From Paraburkholderia sp. CNPSo 3274 (GTDB lineage: Bacteria; Pseudomonadota; Gammaproteobacteria; Burkholderiales; Burkholderiaceae): a stretch of DNA of 49,372 bases. The DNA lies in the NCBI RefSeq assembly GCF_024206475.1, contig NZ_JAMBPR010000067.1:1-49372 (forward strand). The letters run 5' to 3'. The notes beneath the pieces are model-generated. The model was given only the letters and a program-made list of their open reading frames with translations, ran no database searches and had not been told where the DNA came from. This document shows positions 43,095-49,372 of this stretch, piece after piece. The translations under genes and the position numbers were made by a program. Position 1 is the stretch's first letter. Every line of letters starts with the position of its first letter.

Positions 43095-43934
43095 CTAGCG
43101 GAATTTGCCCGCACGCTGCGTGGCCGCGGGCAACTGCCGCGTTTCGCGCACCGAACGCGGATGCCACAGGCGCGCGCCGCCCTCGATGCCCCGGTCGTTC
43201 GGCACGGTCGCCACATTCGGCGGCAGATCGAACGTGAGGCGAGCCGCGTTGCCGCCGCCTATCCACAGCTTGTCGTAATGCACGAGCGAGTCGAGTATGC
43301 CGATGATCTCTTCGACGCGCGCGTTCCAGCGTTTGTTGCCGGCCTTGCTGCGCGCGGCGTCGCCGATGTACTCGTCGTATGCGCGCTTCTTGCTGATCGG
43401 ATGATGCGCGAGTTCGAGGTGCGGCATCAGTTCGCCGTCACGGAACATGGCCGTGCCCACGCCGGTGCCGAGCGTCATCACGAATTCGAGGCCTTGCCCT
43501 TCGATCGCGGCGAGCCCCTGCATTTCCGCGTCGTTGATCATGCGCACCGACGCAATGCCAAGGCGCTCGCCAAGCATCTGCGCGAGCGGCACGTCGTTCC
43601 AGCCTTCGGGGCCGAGATGCGGCGCCGTGATCACATGATTGTTGCGCACGAAACCAGGAAAGCCGATCGAAACGTGTGTGGAAGGATACTGCTCGAGCAG
43701 CGGCTCGACGAGCGTCGCGAGCGTATCGACCAGTAAGGCGGGCGGGCACGGATGCGGCGTCGCCACGCGCACGCGCTCCGTGCGCATCGCGCCGTTCGCG
43801 CCGATGATCGCGGCCTTCAGGCCCGTTCCGCCTACGTCGATGGCAAGAATATTTTCGATGTCCTGCGAGGTGTGCGTCGCACTTACCGCGCTTTTCACGG
43901 CGCTCTTCTTGATCGCTTTTTCGATTTTGGCCAT
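43095..43934 (-). CDS. ROK-family polyphosphate glucokinase-like protein
   Basis: The 279-residue kinase has the ROK phosphate motif LAIDVGGTGLKAAI, the sugar-site segment HVSIGFPGFV, INDAEMQG with the catalytic aspartate, and TLGTGVGTAMF. The sequence is closest to polyphosphate/ATP glucokinases, which phosphorylate glucose. GGAGA lies before ATG 43934; upstream open codons are Arg-rich and non-conserved. It lies 22 bp downstream of zwf, so one transcript would make glucose-6-phosphate and oxidise it. Confidence 0.85.
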   Translation of the reverse strand: MAKIEKAIKKSAVKSAVSATHTSQDIENILAIDVGGTGLKAAIIGANGAMRTERVRVATPHPCPPALLVDTLATLVEPLLEQYPSTHVSIGFPGFVRNNHVITAPHLGPEGWNDVPLAQMLGERLGIASVRMINDAEMQGLAAIEGQGLEFVMTLGTGVGTAMFRDGELMPHLELAHHPISKKRAYDEYIGDAARSKAGNKRWNARVEEIIGILDSLVHYDKLWIGGGNAARLTFDLPPNVATVPNDRGIEGGARLWHPRSVRETRQLPAATQRAGKFR

Positions 43935-43956
43935 ACGGTCTCCTTGGCTGTCTGGT

Positions 43957-45579
43957 TCACTTCTTCTTCGCCTGCGTCTGTGCGAGTGCGCGCCACGCCC
44001 GGCCGTCGCGCGCGAGCAGTGCGTCCGCCTGCGCCGGGCCTTCGCTGCCCGCGGCGTAGTCGTACACCGGAGGCGCGGCGTCGAGTTCCGGGTGCAATAC
44101 GCCATCCACCGTCGACCACGCCGCTTCTATGCCGTCGGCGCGTTGAAAGAGCGTCTGGTCGCCGAGCATGCAATCGTAGAGCAAGGTTTCGTAGCCGACG
44201 TTAGCACGCTCCGCGAAGAAGTCGTCGTAGTCGAACGACGAATGCACCGGGCCGATCTGCACGACCGGCCCCGGCGTCTTCACGTTGAAGTCGAAGCTCG
44301 TGCCATGCGACGGATCGATGCGCAGCGTCAGCACGTTGGGCGTGAGCGTATCGACTGGCGTGTCGCGAAAGAGGAGAAACGGCACGCGCTTCAACTGCAC
44401 CGAGATCTCCGTGCGACGCGCAGCCAGGCGCTTGCCGGTACGCAGATAGAACGGCACGCCCGCCCAGCGCCAGTTGTCGATCTGCACGCGCGCGGCGGCA
44501 TAGGTTTCGGTGCGGCTGTCTTGCGCGACGTTGGGTTCTTCGCGGTAGCCCACGCCCGCCGGGCCTTTTGCGTATTGACCGAACACCACGTCGTCGGGTG
44601 TGAGCGGCTTGAGCGCATCGAAGATTTCGGCTTTCTTGTTGCGCACGGCTTCGGCGTCGAACGAGTTGGGCGGCTCCATGGCGACCATGCCGAGCAGTTG
44701 AAACAGGTGATTGGGCACCATGTCGCGAAACGCGCCAGTCTGCTCGTAGAACTTGCCGCGGCCTTCCACGCCGATCACTTCCGAAGCCGTGATCTGCACG
44801 CTGTCGATGTACTCGCGCCGCCAGACGGGCTCGAACATGGCGTTGGCGAAGCGCAGCGCGAGAATGCTCTGCACCGTGTCCTTGCCGAGGAAATGGTCGA
44901 TGCGATAGACCTGCGATTCTTTCGCGAAGCTCAGCACATGCTGGTTCAAGTCGCGCGCCGAAGCGAGATCGGCGCCGAAGGGCTTTTCGATCACGACGCG
45001 GCGGAAGGTGCCGTTGCTGTCGCTGCCCTCGTCGAGCAACCCGGCCTTGCCGAGACGCTCGATAATCGGCTTGAAGAAGCGCGCGCCTACGGCGAGGTAG
45101 AACACGACGTTGCCGCGCGACTTGCCGTTCAGTTGCTGGGCGAGACGCTGGAATGCGCTGTCGTCCTCGAATTCGCCCGCCATGTAGGTGAGACGCTGCG
45201 CGACCCAGTCCCACGCCTTGTCGTCGAGCTTGCCGGCGTGGAAGGTGCTCGCCTTGTCGGCGGCGAATTTTTCCAGCGAGGCGTGCAGATCGTCGGACCA
45301 CGCTTTCGTTTCGCGCTCGCCATGATTCACGCCGATGATCTTCATACCATCGTCGAGCAGGCGGTCGACGGCGAGGTTGTAGAGCGCCGGCATCAAAAGG
45401 CGGTTGGTCAGATCGCCGCCCGCGCCGAAGATCACGAGCGTGCAGGGCGGCGCGGGATGTTTGCCGGCGGGCGAGGCGGGGGCGGCCGGTGCGCCTTGTG
45501 GATGCGCAGGCACTTTCGCGCTGGGGGCCGCGCGGGAAGCCTCGTTGGAAGAATCGGGCTGGGTCGGTTTCGTCGACAT
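43957..45579 (-). CDS. zwf: Glucose-6-phosphate 1-dehydrogenase
   Basis: The 540-residue enzyme has the NADP-binding motif IFGAGGDLTNRLL (about residue 50), the active-site RIDHFLGKD and EKPFG. It oxidises glucose-6-phosphate to 6-phosphogluconolactone. The first 45 residues are a Pro/Ala-rich, low-complexity tail without parallels in E. coli Zwf, which begins near the Rossmann motif. ATG 45579 has GGAAG upstream. The usual partners pgl, edd and eda are not adjacent, so this may be a second zwf copy. Confidence 0.94.
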   Translation of the reverse strand: MSTKPTQPDSSNEASRAAPSAKVPAHPQGAPAAPASPAGKHPAPPCTLVIFGAGGDLTNRLLMPALYNLAVDRLLDDGMKIIGVNHGERETKAWSDDLHASLEKFAADKASTFHAGKLDDKAWDWVAQRLTYMAGEFEDDSAFQRLAQQLNGKSRGNVVFYLAVGARFFKPIIERLGKAGLLDEGSDSNGTFRRVVIEKPFGADLASARDLNQHVLSFAKESQVYRIDHFLGKDTVQSILALRFANAMFEPVWRREYIDSVQITASEVIGVEGRGKFYEQTGAFRDMVPNHLFQLLGMVAMEPPNSFDAEAVRNKKAEIFDALKPLTPDDVVFGQYAKGPAGVGYREEPNVAQDSRTETYAAARVQIDNWRWAGVPFYLRTGKRLAARRTEISVQLKRVPFLLFRDTPVDTLTPNVLTLRIDPSHGTSFDFNVKTPGPVVQIGPVHSSFDYDDFFAERANVGYETLLYDCMLGDQTLFQRADGIEAAWSTVDGVLHPELDAAPPVYDYAAGSEGPAQADALLARDGRAWRALAQTQAKKK

Positions 45580-45646
45580 GATTTCGCTTCCGTGGGCCGA
45601 AATGAATACAGTAAGCAAATCCGGTTCCTTGACTGACCGAGTTTGC

Positions 45647-45666
45647 GCGCATTCGGTTCAATGCGC
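45647..45666. promoter_or_regulatory. Inverted repeat between zwf and the dehydratase gene
   Basis: GCGCATT (45647-45653) and AATGCGC (45660-45666) form a perfect 7-bp inverted repeat with spacer CGGTTC, 68 bp upstream of zwf and 131 bp upstream of the dehydratase. One regulator could act on both divergent genes. It does not match the HexR consensus, which I checked because HexR commonly controls zwf. Confidence 0.4.
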
Positions 45667-45797
45667 TAATGAAGGTATTTTGTAATGTCGTGAGCGCGCA
45701 CGCCGGGCCGCTCTCCACCTCGCTGACTGCGCGGATCGCAGTACCCTTACCGGCGCCGGCACTTTGACCCATCTGAACCGACCCGAGGACTGTGGCT

Positions 45798-47552
45798 ATG
45801 GCCGAAAAGCACTCCCCCGACGAAAAAGATTCCCATGATCCGCAGGGCATGCGTGGCGGACTGACCCACTACGGCGACACGGACTTCTCGTTGTTTCTTC
45901 GCAAAGCCTTCATCAAGGGCGCCGGATATACCGACGACGCGCTGGAGCGTCCCGTAATCGGCATCACGAACACGGGCAGTGCGTACAACCCGTGCCACGG
46001 CAACGTGCCGCAGCTTCTCGAGGCGCTCAAGCGCGGCATTCTGCTGGCGGGCGGATTGCCGATGGAATTCCCAACCATTTCCATCCACGAGAGCTTTTCG
46101 CAGCCAACGAGCATGTTCATGCGAAACCTCATGTCGATGGATACGGAGGAGATGATTCGCGCACAGCCCATGGATGCGGTCGTGCTCATCGGCGGCTGCG
46201 ACAAGACGGTGCCCGCGCAGTTGATGGGCGCGGCCTCGGCGGGCATTCCGGCCATTCAGCTCATTACCGGGTCGATGGTGACGGGCGCGCATCGCGGCGA
46301 ACGCGTCGGCGCGTGTACGGATTGCCGCCGCTATTGGGGCAAGTTTCGCGCGGGCGAAGTCACGGCGGAAGAGATCGCCGAGGTGAATGACCGCCTCGTG
46401 CCGAGCGTCGGCACGTGTGCTGTCATGGGTACGGCCAGTACGATGGCTTGCGTCGCGGAAGCCATGGGCATGACGATGCCGGGCGGGGCCTCGCCGCCAG
46501 CGGTGACGTCGGACCGCATGCGCGTGGCCGAGCAGACCGGCGCACAAGTCGTGGAGATGGCGCGACGGCGGCTCACCATCGACCAGGTGCTCAGCGCCGA
46601 GTCGTTCGAAAACGGCTTGCGGGTGCTGCTGGCCATTGGCGGGTCGACGAACGGCATCGTGCATCTTGCCGCTATCGCCGGGCGCATGGGATTCGACATC
46701 GATCTGGACGCGGTGGACCGCATGGGCCGCGAAACCCCGGTGCTGCTCAACCTGAAGCCTTCCGGCGAGCACTACATGGAAGATTTTCATCGGGCTGGCG
46801 GCATGGCCACGCTGCTTCATGAACTGAAGCCCCGGCTTCATCTCGGCGCCATGACCGTGACCGGCCGCACCTTGGGCGAGGAGATGGAGCGCGCCGGGCC
46901 GCGCTTCGCGCAGGACGTGGTGAAGCCGCTCGGCGCGCCCATTTACCCGCAAGGCGGCCTGGCCGTACTGCGCGGAAATCTTGCGCCGGGTGGCGCGGTC
47001 ATCAAACAATCGGCCGCCTCTGCGGCGCTCATGGAGCATGAGGGCCGCGCGGTCGTGTTCGAAGACGCTACCGATATGGCGAACCGCATCGACTCGGACG
47101 ACCTCGACGTGCATGCCGATGACGTGATCGTCCTCAAGCGGATTGGGCCAAAAGGCGCGCCGGGCATGCCCGAGGCCGGCTATATCCCCATCCCGAAGAA
47201 GCTGGCGCGGGCCGGGGTAAAAGACATGGTGCGGATTTCGGATGGACGGATGAGCGGCACGGCATTCGGGACGATCGTGCTGCACGTCACGCCGGAAGCC
47301 GCCATAGGCGGCCCGCTTGCGCATGTCCGTAACGGCGACCGCATCCGCTTGAGCGTGGCCAACCGCGAGATTGCCCTGCTCGTGGACGACGAAGAACTGC
47401 GGCGCCGCGCGCAGGCGAATCCGGTGACTGCGCCCACGGCAAGCCGCGGTTATCACAAGCTCTTTCTCGACACCGTGACGCAGGCAGACAAGGGCGCCGA
47501 TTTCGATTTCCTCAGGGCGGCCGAATCGCGAGGCGCGGTCCCCAGGAAGTAG
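45798..47552 (+). CDS. IlvD/Edd-family sugar-acid dehydratase
   Basis: The 584-residue protein has the family cysteines C66 (YNPCHG), C134 (GGCDKT) and C207 (GTCAVMGT) for an Fe-S cluster, and ends with VRISDGRMSGTAFGT. The overall pattern is closer to pentonate or hexonate dehydratases such as L-arabonate dehydratase than to the amino-acid enzyme IlvD. The substrate is not known. ATG 45798 has GAGGA at 8-base spacing; GTG 45792 is too close to it. It is divergent from zwf. Confidence 0.88.
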   Translation: MAEKHSPDEKDSHDPQGMRGGLTHYGDTDFSLFLRKAFIKGAGYTDDALERPVIGITNTGSAYNPCHGNVPQLLEALKRGILLAGGLPMEFPTISIHESFSQPTSMFMRNLMSMDTEEMIRAQPMDAVVLIGGCDKTVPAQLMGAASAGIPAIQLITGSMVTGAHRGERVGACTDCRRYWGKFRAGEVTAEEIAEVNDRLVPSVGTCAVMGTASTMACVAEAMGMTMPGGASPPAVTSDRMRVAEQTGAQVVEMARRRLTIDQVLSAESFENGLRVLLAIGGSTNGIVHLAAIAGRMGFDIDLDAVDRMGRETPVLLNLKPSGEHYMEDFHRAGGMATLLHELKPRLHLGAMTVTGRTLGEEMERAGPRFAQDVVKPLGAPIYPQGGLAVLRGNLAPGGAVIKQSAASAALMEHEGRAVVFEDATDMANRIDSDDLDVHADDVIVLKRIGPKGAPGMPEAGYIPIPKKLARAGVKDMVRISDGRMSGTAFGTIVLHVTPEAAIGGPLAHVRNGDRIRLSVANREIALLVDDEELRRRAQANPVTAPTASRGYHKLFLDTVTQADKGADFDFLRAAESRGAVPRK

Positions 47553-47599
47553 CTTGCGGGCCGGAAGGCCGGGTCCGAAGTTGCGCGTGGCCGCACTTC

Positions 47600-47651
47600 T
47601 TGCCCGGCACCTTGATTCCGGTATAATGAATATACGTTCGAAATATCGAAC
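47600..47651 (+). promoter_or_regulatory. Strong sigma70 promoter with operator over the start site
   Basis: TTGCCC (47600-47605) and a perfect TATAAT (47622-47627) are separated by 16 bases. Transcription should begin near 47634. GTTCGA-AATA-TCGAAC (47636-47651), a 16-bp inverted repeat, lies at about +2 to +17, the place of a repressor site. The promoter is followed by a leader of roughly 190 bases. Confidence 0.7.
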
Positions 47652-47658
47652 AAGAGAA

Positions 47659-47682
47659 AGAAGCAGAAGCAGAAGCAGAAGC
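47659..47682 (+). repeat. Four AGAAGC hexamers in the leader
   Basis: Four exact AGAAGC units stand in tandem (47659-47682) just after the operator, followed by a partial fifth unit (AAAGC). This is a simple-sequence tract in the untranslated leader, purine-rich and prone to slippage. Copy-number change could alter leader structure or spacing. Confidence 0.9.
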
Positions 47683-47826
47683 AAAGCATCCAGAGTCGGA
47701 CTGACCGACGCCAACCTGCCCTCCCGGGCAAGGTGGAAGCCCTCGAGGCGATGCGGCCGATTTACGGCAACGAAACGGGAGCAGCATAGCTGGCACCGGT
47801 TCGATCGACCTTCATCCGGAGCCACT

Positions 47827-48150
47827 ATGCCTCAAGATATCCCCGCCTCCTCCTCGTCGACCGTCTGTGAGGACTTGTCGCACTGCCTTCCTGGCTTCAC
47901 GTTGACTCACACCGTTCATCTGGTGTCCGGTCTGGATCTCGGCGTCGTTTCGACGGCCGCTGGCGTGCTCGACGGCGAACAGGTGGTCGTCGACCGATGG
48001 GCCGTTATCCGCTGCGGTGACGTGCTCGAGCAAAAAATCGTATTTGGCGAAATGACCGAAAGGCGGGCGGCCCGGCTGCGCGAACAGCTCGCGGCTGTCG
48101 ACGGTGTGTTGCGCGCGAAGATAGAGCATCATTTCGTTCGCGCCCGCTGA
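47827..48150 (+). CDS. Hypothetical protein of 107 residues
   Basis: I do not recognise this protein. It is soluble, has no signal peptide, and has a central hydrophobic beta-rich part (VHLVSGLDLGVVSTAAGVLDG) then a charged C-terminal helix (ERRAARLREQLAAVDGVLRAK). GGAG at 47818-47821 supports ATG 47827; the frame is open upstream through the hexamer tract but there is no believable start. It is the first gene after a strong regulated promoter and precedes a ROK kinase by 43 bp, so both probably share a transcript. Confidence 0.65.
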   Translation: MPQDIPASSSSTVCEDLSHCLPGFTLTHTVHLVSGLDLGVVSTAAGVLDGEQVVVDRWAVIRCGDVLEQKIVFGEMTERRAARLREQLAAVDGVLRAKIEHHFVRAR

Positions 48151-48193
48151 AACCGCAGGCTGGCGTCGACGATGCACTGAAAGAGGAGCCAGG

Positions 48194-49162
48194 GTGCCAG
48201 ACACCAGCGTTGAACAAAGGCAACACCCACGAGTCTTTGTCGCGGACATCGGCGGCTCATACATCAGGCTCGGTGTGTCGGACAGTCCGGGTAGCGTGCG
48301 CCTCGTCGAAAGCGTGCCGACGCCCATCGACAGTTGGGAGGCGTTCGGCGCGACCCTCGAATCCCTCGCGACTCGTCATATTGGCGAGACCCGCTCGCCC
48401 CTCGTCATCTCGATGGCGGGGGCGATCGATCCCGCAAGCGGCGTGATTTGCGCTTCCAACGTCCCATGCGTCTCGGGCCGCGTGCTCGGCGCGGAGTTGT
48501 CATCCCGGCTTCGGCGGCGCATACGCATTGCAAACGACGCAGACTGCCTCGCATTGGCTGAGGCCGTCGAGGGCGCAGGTGCGGGCCACGATGTCGTGTT
48601 TTGCGTGGTCCTCGGCTCCGGTGTGGGCGGCGGACTCGTCGTTGGCGGCCATGTGGTTGGTGGCGCGAGCGGCATCTCGGGCGAATGGGGCCACGGGCTG
48701 CCCGTCAGTACGCACGTCGACTTCAATGGCATGGGCCACGCGGAGCCCGTGAGCGCATTGCGTTGCGGTTGCGGGCGCCTGGGCTGCGTCGACACCATCG
48801 GCGGCGCACGCGGTCTGGAACGGCTCAACACACTCCTGAACGACGAACAGAAAGACAGTCACACCATTCTCGACGACTGGCAGCAAGGCAGCGATCGCGC
48901 GCAGCGCACCATTTCTGCCTGGCTCGCACTGGTATCGGAAGCCCTCGCAGCCGTAATCAACATCACGGGCGCTTCGGTCGTCCCGGTTTGCGGCGGCCTT
49001 TCGAATGTGGCCCCTTTGATCGATGCGCTGGATGCGGCAGTGCGCAAGCGCACGCTGCGGGCGTTTCGCGAACGCGTCGTGGTTCCGGGCACATTTCGGC
49101 GTGACGGCGGACTCATCGGCGCGGCCATCGTTGCGCGACAGGACGACTTGCGGGAGCCGTAA
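48194..49162 (+). CDS. ROK-family sugar kinase
   Basis: The 322-residue kinase has ADIGGSYIRLG (phosphate 1 motif), the catalytic ANDADCLALAEA, LGSGVGGGLV, and the ROK zinc motif CGCGRLGCVDTIGG preceded by GHG. The zinc site is typical of N-acetylglucosamine, N-acetylmannosamine, fructose and glucose kinases; there is no DNA-binding domain, so it is not a ROK repressor. It starts at a GTG with AGAGGAG upstream. The exact sugar is unknown. Confidence 0.9.
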   Translation: MPDTSVEQRQHPRVFVADIGGSYIRLGVSDSPGSVRLVESVPTPIDSWEAFGATLESLATRHIGETRSPLVISMAGAIDPASGVICASNVPCVSGRVLGAELSSRLRRRIRIANDADCLALAEAVEGAGAGHDVVFCVVLGSGVGGGLVVGGHVVGGASGISGEWGHGLPVSTHVDFNGMGHAEPVSALRCGCGRLGCVDTIGGARGLERLNTLLNDEQKDSHTILDDWQQGSDRAQRTISAWLALVSEALAAVINITGASVVPVCGGLSNVAPLIDALDAAVRKRTLRAFRERVVVPGTFRRDGGLIGAAIVARQDDLREP

Positions 49163-49273
49163 TGCGCCGTGATCGCACGTCCAGGAAAAATGGGCTTCCG
49201 ACGCCTAAACTGATATATGAAGCCAACCGGCTATCGGTCAGCGACTCGGTCAGCGGCTATCGGGGTGAGCATC

Positions 49274-49372
49274 ATGAAAGGGCGTGAATTGTGCAGACTC
49301 TTGCTCGTGCTCGTGGCGCTATGCATCAGCGCCGGGGCGAGCGCGGGTAGAGGCGGCGGCTGGGTGCATGGC
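49274..49372 (+). CDS. Secreted protein, 5' part only
   Basis: ATG 49274 opens a frame of 33 codons that runs off the right edge. It begins with a signal peptide (LLLVLVALCISAGASA) followed by a Gly-rich segment (GRGGGWVHG). GGGGTG lies just upstream. The mature product cannot be identified. Confidence 0.55.
   Translation, partial: MKGRELCRLLLVLVALCISAGASAGRGGGWVHG

Noticed and set aside
45580..45797. HexR operator near zwf
   Set aside because: The TGTARTTWWAYTACA-type pattern is absent; only the unrelated GCGCATT inverted repeat is present.
47626..47700. An Arg-Ser dipeptide protein start reading through the AGAAGC repeats
   Set aside because: Its only ATG overlaps the -10 box of a perfect promoter, and a well-placed ribosome binding site exists for the later ATG at 47827.
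1..49372. CRISPR array, toxin-antitoxin pair or phage defence system
   Set aside because: No regularly spaced repeats and no recognisable Cas, toxin, restriction or abortive-infection gene were found on either strand.

Overview
The window is high-GC and reads like a chromosome segment of a Burkholderiaceae bacterium, most likely Paraburkholderia or a close relative. The reasons are the codon usage, a PXPV-type secreted protein, an RND-NodT efflux operon, a Weimberg-type pentose operon and many LysR/SDR neighbourhoods. I see no rRNA, tRNA, CRISPR array, transposase or phage gene. It looks like an accessory metabolic region made of short operons with several visible gene scars.

Layout. 1-140: leftward promoter with a TetR-like palindrome, for a gene beyond the left edge. 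193-2923: LysR regulator divergent from two SDR oxidoreductases. 2946-6484: leftward operon of a periplasmic binding protein and a CHASE-PAS-GGDEF-EAL protein. 6679-12330: Weimberg block, with a broken MFS transporter gene on the left strand, two matching LacI-type operators, and rightward xylD-xylX-xylA ending in a strong terminator. 12330-15347: PAP2 phosphatase, M14-like deacylase, amino-acid binding protein. 15707-21678: secreted PXPV protein, convergent GH36-like and GH35 glycosidases that share stop-codon bases, and small membrane and periplasmic proteins. 22124-27956: RND efflux operon. 27966-32196: overlapping diguanylate cyclase and GGDEF/EAL genes. 32567-37263: dihydroxyacetone kinase, then a decayed stretch (DUF3237 relic, SDR extended by an 11-bp duplication, quinone oxidoreductase, metallophosphoesterase and SDR stubs). 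37264-43078: cytochrome b561, FAD monooxygenase with divergent LysR, ClC-CBS chloride transporter, CFA-synthase-like protein. 43095-49162: polyphosphate-glucokinase-like gene with zwf, divergent IlvD/Edd sugar-acid dehydratase, then a regulated unit of an unknown 107-residue protein and a ROK kinase. 49274-49372: start of a secreted protein.

How the genes work together. Carbohydrate oxidation is the main theme. XylD, XylX and XylA would take D-xylonate (or a related pentonate) to 2-oxoglutarate. The two glycosidases would release galactose or related sugars from imported oligosaccharides. The glucokinase-like protein and Zwf would feed glucose into the oxidative pentose-phosphate or Entner-Doudoroff route, and a second sugar-acid dehydratase sits beside them. 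Three c-di-GMP proteins with different predicted activities suggest that nutrient sensing is tied to lifestyle control. The most unusual items are the Weimberg operon whose operators remain although the linked transporter is broken and no regulator gene is in the window, the 11-bp duplication that rewrites an SDR C terminus, and the promoter-operator-repeat leader in front of an unknown protein plus ROK kinase. None of these proves a new system.
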